From Clostridiales bacterium (GTDB lineage Bacteria > Bacillota > Desulfotomaculia > Desulfotomaculales > VENG01), in the NCBI GenBank assembly GCA_016278505.1, contig JADQBQ010000021.1, forward strand, positions 62,001 to 126,000: a stretch of DNA of 64,000 bases. Direction: 5' to 3'. A program made the position numbers and the translations under genes. Below are positions 1 through 9,414 of this stretch, one piece after another. The notes beneath the pieces were generated by a model that was given only the letters and a program-made list of their open reading frames with translations, had not been told where the DNA came from and searched no databases. Position 1 is the stretch's first letter. Each line of letters opens with the position of its first letter.

Positions 1-2070
1 TCACAATTTCCCCCCCCCTGAAGATAGCACGTTGTCAACGCGTGTATTACCCCGCAAGCGCTCCAGCTCTTGTGTGATTTGCATCAAACGCGATATTAAA
101 CTAAAATCATCTAAAGAACATCGTGCTTTCCGTCTCCAATTAGGGTGCTCATCAAGTGTCCCAGGCACATTCTGCGACGCCGTTTCCAACCACAAGTCTT
201 CCATATTGACCATAAGAATACGACCGGAACTACTAGCCAGGAATTTAAGGCTTGCCTTTAAAATGTCCTCTGCTGCGAGACTGAAAGGCTCAAGCACTCC
301 CATGTCATTTAAAAAGCAGGCTAGGCACTTGCGTTCGTCTGGACTCTGCCCTGCCCAAAAGGAATTAAAGGGAGGCATGTCATGCGTATTTAAACTAACC
401 AGGGAGTCCCTGGGAACATGGTTAAGTCCTTGGTCTTGGCGTTGCTGAAACGGTAAAATGTACATTCTGTAAATATTGTGCTGTTCCATTTCGGTTCTTA
501 CTTGATCGGGAACGGTACCCAGATCTTCACCTACCAACGCTGTTTTGTGACGGTGAGATTCCAATGCCAGTACTGCATAAAACTCTTCAGCCCGGTACCG
601 AACATAAACCCCATTTTCTGCGCCATGACCTCTGGGGATCCAAAAAAGTCTGTGCAGCCCGGCAACATGGTCAAGGCGTAATATTCCTGCGTACTGCATG
701 TGGTTTCGTAGACAATCTACATAATACCGGTAACCTCGTTTACGAATTTTTTGGGGATGGAGAGGAGGAAAGCCCCAATCCTGGCCACTGGTAAAAAAGG
801 AATCTGGTGGCGCACCGGTACTGACATCCAGGGCAAATGATGCCTGCTCGCGCCATACATCATAACCACCGCCGTTTACACCCAGGGGCAAATCCAGATA
901 CAGTCCGGAGCCCTGCCGCCCTGGTTGGGTAGAAACAGACCGCAGTTGTTCACGCGCCACCCACTGTATGTATAAGTGATACCGCTCCACTTCCGGGTCA
1001 TAGTCACTCTGGCGCAACATACCTTCTTGCATTCTTTGCGGCCATGCAGGCCAACCAGCCAACTGCTTTTCCGCAGCAGCCCGGAACCGCGCGTAATCCC
1101 GGGCCCCAGGATACTCTTCAGTCCAACGCCGGATAGCTTCCTGTCTTACGCCATCACCTGCAAAACAACAGCGCCCCAGTTCTTCTAAAACCTTCCTTTT
1201 TACTGCCATACCCCGGCGGTAATTAACCAGAGGATCGCTTCTTAGGACCTCAATTTCCTTTTGCAAAGCAGATGAATTTAACAGACTTTGTGCCTGTGGA
1301 CAACGCTCTAACTCCGGAACTGCGGCAGCATTAATATAAAATTCATTCCAAAAAAGCCTACTTACCGGTGAATATGGACTGGGATCAAAGGGCTTATCCA
1401 TATATGTGGCCAGTAGAGGGAGCGTACCTACTACACTACCTCCCCGGTCTTGCAACCAATTTAACAAAGCTTTCAGATCCAAAAAGTCTCCCGATCCCCA
1501 GTTATTACGGGATTGAATGGAATAAAGAGGAAGAAACCCTCCCCAGATTCTGTCTACCCCGTAGGCTTGGCTCGGTGCACAAATAATCAATGTATCCCAG
1601 CTATTCGGCCCTTGCAATAATCTAAAGCGGTGGTATCCCCAGGGCAGTACGTAGGGCAATTCCAGTTGCTTAACCACATAACCCGTTCCTTCCACCGGCG
1701 CTGCCTGCAAAACTGGAAGCAAAGACAAATCGCTTTTCCAGTTGTAAACTTCACCGTACTCCAATTTTAATTCACATTCGGCCAAACTATCGGCACGGTC
1801 CGCCGGCAAATTAAACTCCAAGCACGCGCATTCCCTATCCCAAACTACTACCACAGGCTCAGAACATCTTCGCCACTGCTCCTGTTGATGCTCCCTGAGG
1901 GCACTCTCAATATCATGCATATCATTAACCGGGGCCCCTAACGCCATAAGCACCGCTAAAAGTGAATCTTCAGAGGCCCGCCTCAAACAGCCCCTCCCAT
2001 CGTAATATGATATTTCTATACCATATAGCCGGGCCAGCTGATGTAGCAGACTGACCTCTGTTTCTTCCAT
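1..2070 (-). CDS. malQ: 4-alpha-glucanotransferase (amylomaltase)
   Basis: Glycoside hydrolase family 77 enzyme that transfers alpha-1,4-glucan segments between maltodextrins in the cytoplasm. About 690 residues with the family landmarks: a nucleophile-type region RLDHVAGLHRLFWIP, VGEDLGTVP around the acid/base, and a late NTHDMP motif. An N-terminal extension of about 170 residues precedes the catalytic barrel, which starts near YGVDRIWGGFLPLYS. The reading frame opens with a TTG at 2085, but the ATG at 2070 has a G-rich Shine-Dalgarno-like run (GGGGG) about 8 bases upstream and is preferred. The stop codon is the first three bases of the window, so the gene is complete. No neighbour in view belongs to glycogen metabolism. 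Confidence 0.9.
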   Translation of the reverse strand: MEETEVSLLHQLARLYGIEISYYDGRGCLRRASEDSLLAVLMALGAPVNDMHDIESALREHQQEQWRRCSEPVVVVWDRECACLEFNLPADRADSLAECELKLEYGEVYNWKSDLSLLPVLQAAPVEGTGYVVKQLELPYVLPWGYHRFRLLQGPNSWDTLIICAPSQAYGVDRIWGGFLPLYSIQSRNNWGSGDFLDLKALLNWLQDRGGSVVGTLPLLATYMDKPFDPSPYSPVSRLFWNEFYINAAAVPELERCPQAQSLLNSSALQKEIEVLRSDPLVNYRRGMAVKRKVLEELGRCCFAGDGVRQEAIRRWTEEYPGARDYARFRAAAEKQLAGWPAWPQRMQEGMLRQSDYDPEVERYHLYIQWVAREQLRSVSTQPGRQGSGLYLDLPLGVNGGGYDVWREQASFALDVSTGAPPDSFFTSGQDWGFPPLHPQKIRKRGYRYYVDCLRNHMQYAGILRLDHVAGLHRLFWIPRGHGAENGVYVRYRAEEFYAVLALESHRHKTALVGEDLGTVPDQVRTEMEQHNIYRMYILPFQQRQDQGLNHVPRDSLVSLNTHDMPPFNSFWAGQSPDERKCLACFLNDMGVLEPFSLAAEDILKASLKFLASSSGRILMVNMEDLWLETASQNVPGTLDEHPNWRRKARCSLDDFSLISRLMQITQELERLRGNTRVDNVLSSGGGKL

Positions 2071-2567
2071 TAAGACAACCCCCAAACCCTATAAAAAATA
2101 CTTAACCCTATTGGAAACCCAAAGACTATCCTTAACTTTATGAATGGCATTAGATGAAATCAGCAATATTGTCCCCAATTAGCCGGTTTTGTATGAAGAT
2201 ATTATTTATTGAACCAATTTTTGCGCTCAGATTTCGGATGCTTCATTCATCTAATATCTAACCAACCATTTAATTAAATTATCAATACTCGGGTGAGAGT
2301 ACCTTACAATTAATTAGCACCTAAACATTATATAAATTAAAACCAAATTTAGATTTACACATAAGCAGCATAGAAATTTGTCTTTATATCCTTTTATAAT
2401 TGCAATTAATGTTGATACAGATCATCAAAAACATTTGCCAATATGATGTCATGAGAATATTTAATATTAACAACAATATTCAAGATTAATTATAGCCCTG
2501 TGGCTTGCTATTACCTTTACACTATGATAAATTAAATTTAAAATTCCACAGGAGGTGCAATGTTCGG
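2071..2567. other. AT-rich intergenic region
   Basis: About 500 bases between the divergent malQ and the small gene at 2568. It is strongly AT-rich. I see no convincing RNA gene, conserved reading frame or terminator. It presumably carries the promoters of both flanking genes, but no clean -35/-10 pair could be assigned. Confidence 0.4.
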
Positions 2568-2885
2568 ATGGCATTTATTGAGTATAATCCTACAAGAGGG
2601 GGGCTTAGGCCTAACTCAGCAAAACTAACTAAAACACATCTTATTTTAAGCCCCGATATGCAGGAAAAGTTAGGTGAATCCACTGTTGCTATTGCTTATG
2701 ATCCTGAAGAGAAGACAATTAGATTAAAACCAGTTGAAACCGGTGGTCTCAAGCTAACCGACGGAAAACTACAAAGTAAAGGGTTTACCAAACACTTTGG
2801 CATTAACACACGCGGGTTATTTAATGCCGAATGGGACGAAAATGACAAGGTTATTTTCATCAAGGTAAACCGTGCTACTACCTAA
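2568..2885 (+). CDS. Hypothetical protein, 105 aa
   Basis: Small protein with no family I recognise. The open frame extends upstream to 2505, but the ATG at 2568 follows GGAGGT (2551-2556) by 11 bases, so translation probably starts there with MAFIEYNPTRGG. The sequence is hydrophilic with no signal peptide or membrane segment. It contains LILSPDMQEKLG, IAYDPEEKTIRLKPVE and a C-terminal part with alternating strands. That pattern is loosely like short beta-rich DNA-binding or AbrB-like folds, but this is only an impression. It stands alone and is followed by a strong terminator at 2966-2991, so it is a monocistronic gene. Confidence 0.65.
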   Translation: MAFIEYNPTRGGLRPNSAKLTKTHLILSPDMQEKLGESTVAIAYDPEEKTIRLKPVETGGLKLTDGKLQSKGFTKHFGINTRGLFNAEWDENDKVIFIKVNRATT

Positions 2886-2965
2886 CGTATACTGTAATGA
2901 AAAGCGGGCTAAATCAATTCCTTTAACATTATAATAATTGGTCATGAATGTTACTAAAGTATTAA

Positions 2966-2991
2966 AAAGCCCAGGGCACAACCTGGGCTTT
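2966..2991 (+). terminator. Rho-independent terminator after the 105-aa gene
   Basis: Perfect 10-bp stem (AAAGCCCAGG with CCTGGGCTTT) around a 6-base loop, starting 80 bases after the stop codon. The T-run is only partial (TTTAATTGTC). Confidence 0.8.
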
Positions 2992-3121
2992 AATTGTCTT
3001 TATGCAATTACTTTAAAAGTCTAATTTTAATGAGATTTAATTTTCACTTTAGGTGTTGATTTATCACGACATAAAAGTTACGATTTATAGAGGTGGAGTT
3101 GTTTTATTAAGAAACACAAAA

Positions 3122-3150
3122 AAAGAGTCAGAATTATATTCTGACTCTTT
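3122..3150 (-). terminator. Terminator of the tRNA-Trp transcript
   Basis: Perfect 13-bp inverted repeat (AAAGAGTCAGAAT / ATTCTGACTCTTT) with a 3-base loop. On the minus strand it is followed by a run of T (AAAAAAA on plus, ending at 3121). It lies about 50 bases beyond the 3' end of the minus-strand tRNA. Confidence 0.8.
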
Positions 3151-3196
3151 CCAAGAAAGGTTTGATTTCAGCCACTCTTGTAGTGCTAAAATCTTT

Positions 3197-3272
3197 TGGC
3201 AGGGGAGACAGGAATTGAACCCGCAGCCCTCGGTTTTGGAGACCGATGCTCTGCCAATTGAGCTACTCCCCT
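3197..3272 (-). tRNA. tRNA-Trp (CCA anticodon)
   Basis: 76-base cloverleaf on the minus strand. The acceptor arm AGGGGAG pairs with CTCCCCT, followed by discriminator G and an encoded CCA end. The D arm reads AGCTCAATTGGCAGAGC. The anticodon stem TCGGT/ACCGA encloses loop CTCCAAA, giving anticodon CCA (tryptophan). The T arm carries GGTTCAATTCC. A consensus promoter lies upstream (3312-3340) and a strong terminator downstream. Confidence 0.95.
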
Positions 3273-3311
3273 TTACAAATCACATGTTTTCCTTTCGTAA
3301 ATGCAAATACT

Positions 3312-3340
3312 ATTATAACTGATTGCATATGCTTGGTCAA
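3312..3340 (-). promoter_or_regulatory. Sigma-A promoter of tRNA-Trp
   Basis: On the minus strand: -35 TTGACC (3335-3340), exactly 17 bases of spacer, -10 TATAAT (3312-3317). The predicted start is about 30 bases before the mature tRNA 5' end. Confidence 0.8.
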
Positions 3341-3420
3341 GAGAAATTGCTGGTCAGGAAAGGATTTTTATCCAACGATAAGAATAGTATATTATTATCA
3401 CATATTCTGGAGGTGATGTG

Positions 3421-4359
3421 GTGACCCCTAAAATAGGCATTTTAATGGGAGGACGATCCGCGGAAAGGGAAGTTTCATTACGCACCGGGGAAGCAATTTA
3501 CCAAGCGCTGGTGAGTAGTGGTTTTACCACGGAAAAGATTGATGTGGGTTTTGATATCGCAGAACAATTGAAAGACAAGGAAATTGAGTTGGCGTTTATA
3601 GCCCTGCACGGACGCTTCGGTGAAGACGGTACTATACAAGGGCTTTTGGAAATGTTGGATATTCCTTTTACCGGTTCCGGGGTTTTAGCCAGTGCCCTTG
3701 CCATTGACAAGATCGCCACTAAGAAAATACTTTCCCACGAAGGATTACCAACACCCATTTTCTCTGTTATCGAAAAGAAACGCTACCAAAAGGAAGGGCA
3801 GGAAAAGATAACCGGGCAAATACTGGCCAAACAAAAACTGCCACTGGTGGTCAAAGCTCCTACTCAAGGTTCCTCCATCGGCACGTCATTCGTCCGTGAC
3901 ACAAAAGAACTTAAGCCCGCTTTAGAGGAAGCCTTTAAATTTGACCCCGTTGCCTTGGTGGAAGACATGGTAGAGGGTATAGAAGTTACGGCCTCTGTCC
4001 TAGGCAATGAGGACCCTGTTGCTCTTCCCTTGATAGAAATATATTCCGCTTCAGGCGTATATGATTATGAAGCCAAATATACCGTAGGACTTAGCGACCA
4101 TATCATGCCACCGCGTATACCCGATAAGCAACAGGAAGCTATCAAAGAGATGGCGGTAAAGACCTTTAAAGCACTTGGTTGCCGTGACCTAGCCCGGGTA
4201 GATTTTATAGTTGACAGCCATGGGGAATCAACAATCTTAGAGGTTAATACCATCCCGGGAATGACGGAAACAAGTCTATACCCTGATGCTGCCAGGGCAG
4301 CGGGTATATCTTTTGAAGATTTAACTACAAAGCTTGTCAATCTTGCTATGGAGCGATAA
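3421..4359 (+). CDS. ddl: D-alanine--D-alanine ligase
   Basis: ATP-grasp ligase that joins two D-alanines for the peptidoglycan stem peptide. 312 residues, normal for the DdlB type. Landmarks: GILMGGRSAEREVSLRTG at the N terminus, ALHGRFGEDG, the ATP-binding segment LPLVVKAPTQGSSIG, and the metal/active-site tail ILEVNTIPGMTETSL. Two adjacent GTG codons (3418 and 3421) could start it. GGAGG at 3409-3413 gives ideal spacing of 7 to the second, so I choose 3421. deoC follows directly with 1 base between, so the two are very likely co-transcribed. Confidence 0.93.
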   Translation: MTPKIGILMGGRSAEREVSLRTGEAIYQALVSSGFTTEKIDVGFDIAEQLKDKEIELAFIALHGRFGEDGTIQGLLEMLDIPFTGSGVLASALAIDKIATKKILSHEGLPTPIFSVIEKKRYQKEGQEKITGQILAKQKLPLVVKAPTQGSSIGTSFVRDTKELKPALEEAFKFDPVALVEDMVEGIEVTASVLGNEDPVALPLIEIYSASGVYDYEAKYTVGLSDHIMPPRIPDKQQEAIKEMAVKTFKALGCRDLARVDFIVDSHGESTILEVNTIPGMTETSLYPDAARAAGISFEDLTTKLVNLAMER

Positions 4360-4360
4360 T

Positions 4361-5047
4361 ATGCACATCAACCATGAAAATTTAGCATTGGCCATTGACC
4401 ATACACTGCTAAAACCCGAAGCAACCCGGGCGCACATAACTGAATTGTGCGCCCAGGCCAAGCAATACAATTTTACGACTATATGCATAAACCCTTTTTA
4501 TGTACAGCACGCTTACCGGGAACTGTCCGGTTCGACCACCGGAGTCTGCACAGTTATAGGTTTTCCCCTCGGGGCAACCCTTAGCAGCATTAAGGCTGCC
4601 GAGGCAGCACAGGCAATACGGAACGGGGCATCGGAAATAGATTTTGTGATCAACATTGGGGCATTAAAAGACGGAGACCACAAAACAGTGGAAGCCGATA
4701 TGTTTGCAGTTGTAAAAACCGTTAGAGAACTTGCCCCTAAAACAGTAACCAAGGTTATCCTGGAGACCTGCCTTTTAAGCCGGTACGAAAAGATTGAGGC
4801 CTGCAAATTGGCCTTAAACGCCTCAGTTGATTTTGTAAAAACATCCACCGGTTTCTCCACCGCCGGCGCTAACGTGGAGGATATAAAACTGTTAAAAGAA
4901 ATTACCGGCTCTGATGTAGGGATAAAAGCCTCTGGTGGTATCAAGGACCTAGTTACTGCGCTAAAGATGCTTGAGGCAGGGGCGGACAGGCTGGGCACCA
5001 GTTCAGGAGTGGAAATAATAAGGGAGGCTATGCGAAATGACCATTGA
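4361..5047 (+). CDS. deoC: Deoxyribose-phosphate aldolase
   Basis: Class I aldolase that cleaves 2-deoxyribose-5-phosphate to glyceraldehyde-3-phosphate and acetaldehyde. 228 residues when started at ATG 4361, one base after the ddl stop; the frame itself opens at 4334. Family signatures: AIDHTLLKPEAT at the N terminus, EIDFVINIGALKDGD, the Schiff-base lysine region VDFVKTSTGFST, and VGIKASGGIKD. It overlaps the next gene by 11 bases, so ddl, deoC and the GalT-like gene form one unit. The metabolic link between the first two is not obvious. Confidence 0.93.
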   Translation: MHINHENLALAIDHTLLKPEATRAHITELCAQAKQYNFTTICINPFYVQHAYRELSGSTTGVCTVIGFPLGATLSSIKAAEAAQAIRNGASEIDFVINIGALKDGDHKTVEADMFAVVKTVRELAPKTVTKVILETCLLSRYEKIEACKLALNASVDFVKTSTGFSTAGANVEDIKLLKEITGSDVGIKASGGIKDLVTALKMLEAGADRLGTSSGVEIIREAMRNDH

Positions 5048-6062
5048 ATTTCGCCGTGATTTAAACAAAAGTTTCTTTATTGACCCTAAAAAGGGTGAGA
5101 AGTCTGTAACCAGTGAAGTTAGGTATGATCCTTTAACCGGCCACATATCAAGGGTGTTTCCCTTTCGGCGCCTGAACCTTCACCGCCACGACTGGGAGCC
5201 TTTCGTGGAAAAATCGCGCCAGCAGTTTTGCCCCTTCTGTCCGGAAAGCTTGGACAAGGCCACTCCGCGTTTTACACCAGACTTTTATCCACAGGGGCAT
5301 GTCCGAGTGGGTAATGCTGTAGCCGTACCTAACCTGCATCCCTATGAGAAATACGCATCTGTAGTGGTCATGTGCAAAGAACATTACGTGCCCATGAGTG
5401 ATATTTATACCTCTATGATTGTGGAAAGCTTTAAAGCAGCCCTTGACTATCTGCAGATTGCGCAAAAATACGATGCAGATGGTGCCAGCTATTCTTCGCT
5501 AAATTGGAATTACATGCCGTATGCCGGAGGCTCATTAATTCATCCCCACTTGCAAGTTCTGGCGGGGCCCAGGCCTGGCACTTACGATCAAGAAATGTAC
5601 ACAGCAGCTTGTAATTACTATAACCAGACCGGCAGTAATTACTTTAATCAACTGATACAGGCAGAACAGGAAGCAGGGGAGCGCTATCTGGGGCAAACCG
5701 GAAAGGTGCATTGGATGACCACCTATGCGCCGCGGCACGTCGCCGACGTCACAGGCATCTTTCCTGACAAAAGCAGCATTTGGGATCTAAATGAGGATGA
5801 TCTGGAGCAAATTGCACAGGGGATAGTCAAAATAACACATTATTATGACCGCATCAACATGCCCTCCTTTAACGGCGCACTATATTTCGGCACGCAAGGA
5901 GATAAAAGCTTTTCTTTAATGATACGCATGGTGGGACGCTTTACAATATTTCCCCTGGTCGGCAGTGATATTACTCACATGCAGGTACTTCACGATGACC
6001 CTTGGACTGTTATGCTGCCTGAAAACCTGGCAGAGGACATGAAAAAGGATTTTGCCGGCTGA
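5037..6062 (+). CDS. Galactose-1-phosphate uridylyltransferase-like HIT-superfamily protein
   Basis: 341-residue member of the GalT branch of the HIT superfamily, predicted to transfer or hydrolyse nucleoside monophosphates on sugar phosphates. A zinc site is formed by CPFC at residues 65-68. The nucleophilic histidine motif HPHLQ is at 169-173 (His171 the expected nucleophile). The start ATG overlaps the end of deoC and has GGGAGG 9 bases upstream. It lacks the HPQ form of classical GalT, so the substrate may be another sugar phosphate (some relatives are ADP-glucose phosphorylases). Its link to deoC suggests salvage of sugar phosphates, but that is inference. Confidence 0.75.
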   Translation: MTIEFRRDLNKSFFIDPKKGEKSVTSEVRYDPLTGHISRVFPFRRLNLHRHDWEPFVEKSRQQFCPFCPESLDKATPRFTPDFYPQGHVRVGNAVAVPNLHPYEKYASVVVMCKEHYVPMSDIYTSMIVESFKAALDYLQIAQKYDADGASYSSLNWNYMPYAGGSLIHPHLQVLAGPRPGTYDQEMYTAACNYYNQTGSNYFNQLIQAEQEAGERYLGQTGKVHWMTTYAPRHVADVTGIFPDKSSIWDLNEDDLEQIAQGIVKITHYYDRINMPSFNGALYFGTQGDKSFSLMIRMVGRFTIFPLVGSDITHMQVLHDDPWTVMLPENLAEDMKKDFAG

Positions 6063-6195
6063 TTAATTAAAAAACCTCTAGAAAATGCTGGGGCTTACAA
6101 CTTTAGTGAACTGTTAGTGCAGGAATTCACCAGTAAAAAGCGAAATATATAGATTACACAAAAATACTGCTTAGTATTTAACGGAGGTGTATCAA

Positions 6196-6366
6196 ATGGC
6201 AAATCGTTGCTTAATGTGCGGACGAATAATAGAAGAGCAGGAATGGAAGAATAAGGATGAAGAGGATGAGGATATCCCCCAAAAAGCGCCGTCATTCTGT
6301 CAGCGTTGCATGGCCAAAATAAGAAAAGAATCGGACGACGCGCAAAAACCTGCCAAGCCCATGTAA
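6196..6366 (+). CDS. Small zinc-ribbon-like protein, 56 aa
   Basis: Short reading frame starting ATG 6196 behind a clear Shine-Dalgarno (GGAGGT, 8 bases away). The protein begins MANRCLMCGRII and has a second CQRC pair about 30 residues later, so two CxxC knuckles probably bind one zinc. Between them is a very acidic linker (KNKDEEDEDIP). No signal peptide. Similar tiny CxxC proteins of unknown function occur in Firmicutes. It precedes the UPF0182 gene by 48 bases and could be co-transcribed with it. Confidence 0.75.
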   Translation: MANRCLMCGRIIEEQEWKNKDEEDEDIPQKAPSFCQRCMAKIRKESDDAQKPAKPM

Positions 6367-6414
6367 TTAACTCTGGCTTAGGTAGCTTTAGGGGCAATAG
6401 GAGGTATTTTTTAA

Positions 6415-9159
6415 TTGCAGAAAAACCCACGTAGAATATTTACCATTATTGCTATTCTAGCTGTTCTAGTTATTAGCTTTTTTAAATGGGGTGTGGGCCT
6501 GTATGTGGACTTGTTATGGTTCAAGTCCGTAGGCTACAGCTCAGTGTTTTACACAGTTTTACTGTCGGACCTGGGACTGCGGGTGGCAACAGCAACCTTT
6601 ATCTTTTTAGGATTACTGATCAACCTGCTCATGACCCGCAAACCTCTGCTGGAGGCAATCAATGCATCCAGGCAGCAGGAAGACGACGGAATAATTACAC
6701 TGCGCCCATCCCCACTGGGAGAATTTATTACGCCGAGGATTGTGACCTTAATTTTTATCCTTGGAAGTTTGATACTTGCGTTACTAATCAGCACTGCCGT
6801 TAAAGATAATTGGATTATTTTGCAGCAATACCTGAATGCAACTTCCTTTGGTATAGCGGATCCCATTTTCGGCAAGGATGCTGGTTTTTACAGCTTCAAA
6901 CTACCGTTTTACCAGTTTATTTACCAGATTTTAATGTGGGTAACTTTTTTGTCCGCAATCGCCGTAGCCGCTATTTACCTATTCAGTGATTCCACCCGGG
7001 GCGGGCTTACCAGAATTTTTAATTCAGTTGCGGCACGATATCACCTTTCAGCCTTGGCCGCCGTATTTTTCTTGATTAAAGCATGGGGCTACAAACTACA
7101 GCAATACAGCCTAATGTTTTCCAACGAAGGAGTGGCTTTCGGACCGGGTTATACCGATGTACATGCCCGGTTGCTAAGTCTGAAAATACTGATGGTCATT
7201 GCCCTTTTAACAGCCATTGTAATACTTGTAAATATTTTTATGCGCCGCTTTAAAATGGTTTTGTACAGCATAGGCGGTTTGATGGTTGTATCTATTTTAA
7301 TCGGTAGCGTCTATCCGGCAGCCATTCAGAATTTCATTGTTTCTCCCAATGAAATGGATAAAGAAAAGCCTTACATTGAAAATAGCATTGAGTTTACCCG
7401 CTATGCCTATGGCCTGGACAGAATCAAAGAAAAACCTTTCCCGGCCGGGGAAGTGCTTAGCAAAGAACAGGTTAACCAAAACCAAGAGGCCATCAACAAT
7501 ATACGCCTGTGGGATTGGCGACCACTTACCAACACCTACAGCCAGCTTCAGGAAATGCGACCTTATTATGAATTTAAAAATATAGATATTGACCGCTATA
7601 TAGTTGACGGTAAATACCGGCAGGTAATGCTGGCAGCAAGGGAAATGGATCAGAGCAAACTGCCGGCCAGGGCTCAGACATGGGTTAACCAGCGCCTCAA
7701 ATATACCCATGGTTACGGGCTGGCCATGAGCCCCGTCAACGAAGTTACCGGCGAGGGTTTACCTGAATTCTTTTTGAAAAACATTCCGCCGGTGGGTAAG
7801 ACAAACCTTCAGGTAGACAGGCCGGAGATTTATTACGGTGAATCCACCGACCAGTATGTTATTGTAAATGCTACTTCTCCCGAATTTGACTATCCCAGCG
7901 GGAATGAAAATGCAATGACCATGTACGAGGGGGAAAGCGGGGTTAAGGTTAATTCCTTTTTCCGAAAAGGAGTTTTCGCACTGGCCTTTGGGGATTACAG
8001 GCTATTACTGGCTTCAGACATACAGCCCGACAGTCAGATCTTATTCCGCCGTAATATAAGAGAAAGGGTTCCCCGTATTGCACCTTTTTTGAAGTATGAC
8101 GGCGATCCCTACATTGTTTTAAGTGAAGGCAAACAATACTGGATGTGGGACGCATACACCACCACGAATATGTTTCCTTATTCAGAACCGTTTAACGGCC
8201 GGGATAACTATATCCGCAATTCGGTCAAGGTTGTAGTTGATGCTTACAGCGGTGATGTCACCTTTTATGCAGCTGATGCATCAGAACCGGTTTTGCAAAC
8301 GTATCAAAACATCTTTAAAGACCTGTTCGAGCCATTATCTGAGATGCCGGAGGATCTACAAAATCATATTAGGTATCCGGTAGATATGTTTATGATACAG
8401 GCTGAAAAATTTTCTCTGTATCACATGACAAACCCGACGATGTTTTACAATAAGGAAGATAAATGGAATATGCCTACTGAGCAATACGGTAACGAAGAAC
8501 AACGAATGGAACCCTACTACACAATAACTAAGCTACCGGGGGAAGAGATGTCAGAGTACGTACTCATAATGCCTTTCACCCCCAAAGATAAGAAAAACAT
8601 GATTGCCTGGCTTGCCGCCCGGTCAGACGGAAAAAATTACGGTAACTTACTTGCTTACCAATTCCCTAAACAGGAGTTGGTCTACGGGCCCATGCAAATT
8701 GAGGCCAGGATTGATCAAGATACTACTATTTCTCAGAAACTATCTTTGTGGGACCAGAGGGGTTCTTCCGTAATCAGAGGAAACCTGTTGGTTATTCCAG
8801 TGGAGGATGCACTGCTTTATGTGGAGCCCCTTTATCTTCAGTCTGATCAAAGCAAAATGCCAGAATTGCGCCGCGTAATTGTGTCCCACGGTAATGAGGT
8901 GGTTATGGAGCCAACCCTTGACTTAGCACTGCAAAGGATATTCGGTGAAGATACCGGCACTCCAGAGCCGCCTCAGGAAGAGCAACCACCGGCAGATGGG
9001 ACCGTGGAAACAAACCGTGAATTAATCGATAAGGCCAACCGGCTTTATACCACAGCGCAAGACAGGCTTAAGAGCGGAGATTTTAGCGGTTACGGAGAAA
9101 CCATGGATGAACTTAAAGATGTATTGCAAAAACTTTCAACACAAGGTAGTATGGAGTAA
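6415..9159 (+). CDS. UPF0182 family large membrane protein
   Basis: 914-residue integral membrane protein of family UPF0182 (COG1615), function unknown. The first roughly 310 residues hold about seven hydrophobic segments. After IGSVYPAAIQNFIVSPNEM a large extracytoplasmic domain follows (roughly 320-860), with recognisable family stretches such as NIRLWDWRPL, YTHGYGLAMSPVN, EIYYGE and YVLIMPFTP. The C terminus is low-complexity (PEPPQEEQPPAD) and ends in a predicted helix. Translation starts at TTG 6415 with GGAGGT 9 bases upstream. A 51-residue membrane peptide follows after 32 bases. Confidence 0.88.
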   Translation: MQKNPRRIFTIIAILAVLVISFFKWGVGLYVDLLWFKSVGYSSVFYTVLLSDLGLRVATATFIFLGLLINLLMTRKPLLEAINASRQQEDDGIITLRPSPLGEFITPRIVTLIFILGSLILALLISTAVKDNWIILQQYLNATSFGIADPIFGKDAGFYSFKLPFYQFIYQILMWVTFLSAIAVAAIYLFSDSTRGGLTRIFNSVAARYHLSALAAVFFLIKAWGYKLQQYSLMFSNEGVAFGPGYTDVHARLLSLKILMVIALLTAIVILVNIFMRRFKMVLYSIGGLMVVSILIGSVYPAAIQNFIVSPNEMDKEKPYIENSIEFTRYAYGLDRIKEKPFPAGEVLSKEQVNQNQEAINNIRLWDWRPLTNTYSQLQEMRPYYEFKNIDIDRYIVDGKYRQVMLAAREMDQSKLPARAQTWVNQRLKYTHGYGLAMSPVNEVTGEGLPEFFLKNIPPVGKTNLQVDRPEIYYGESTDQYVIVNATSPEFDYPSGNENAMTMYEGESGVKVNSFFRKGVFALAFGDYRLLLASDIQPDSQILFRRNIRERVPRIAPFLKYDGDPYIVLSEGKQYWMWDAYTTTNMFPYSEPFNGRDNYIRNSVKVVVDAYSGDVTFYAADASEPVLQTYQNIFKDLFEPLSEMPEDLQNHIRYPVDMFMIQAEKFSLYHMTNPTMFYNKEDKWNMPTEQYGNEEQRMEPYYTITKLPGEEMSEYVLIMPFTPKDKKNMIAWLAARSDGKNYGNLLAYQFPKQELVYGPMQIEARIDQDTTISQKLSLWDQRGSSVIRGNLLVIPVEDALLYVEPLYLQSDQSKMPELRRVIVSHGNEVVMEPTLDLALQRIFGEDTGTPEPPQEEQPPADGTVETNRELIDKANRLYTTAQDRLKSGDFSGYGETMDELKDVLQKLSTQGSME

Positions 9160-9191
9160 TAAATAAAAAGAACATCAAGGAGGAAAAAGCT

Positions 9192-9347
9192 ATGTTCTTT
9201 GAGACCTGGTGGCAGGCAGTGGTGTTCGGAATCGTTACCACCACAGGTATGCTTGTGATAGCAAACTTTTTTCAAACCATGTGGAAAAAGTACGAGGATA
9301 AGCCGGATAAACCCGCTACTCAAAGTTGTGACGCTCATCATCATTAA
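9192..9347 (+). CDS. Small single-span membrane protein, 51 aa
   Basis: Reading frame starting MFFETWWQAVVFG with AGGAGG 9 bases upstream. One hydrophobic helix (about residues 6-28) is followed by a short basic and acidic tail ending CDAHHH, so it could bind metal. It sits 32 bases after the UPF0182 gene and directly before a terminator, which makes it the last gene of that transcript and a possible partner of the large membrane protein. No known family recognised. Confidence 0.7.
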   Translation: MFFETWWQAVVFGIVTTTGMLVIANFFQTMWKKYEDKPDKPATQSCDAHHH

Positions 9348-9359
9348 GACTCGATTAAA

Positions 9360-9389
9360 GAAACTACCGGCCTCATAACCGGTAGTTTC
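9360..9389 (+). terminator. Terminator after the UPF0182 unit
   Basis: GAAACTACCGG and CCGGTAGTTTC form an 11-bp perfect stem with an 8-base loop, followed by a T-rich tail (TTTTTC). Confidence 0.85.
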
Positions 9390-9414
9390 TTTTTCAAAAG
9401 GAGCAGATTCTATT

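Noticed and set aside
3053-3322. 89-residue plus-strand frame
   Set aside because: It runs across the tRNA-Trp gene and two hairpins, has no ribosome site, and is a chance frame.
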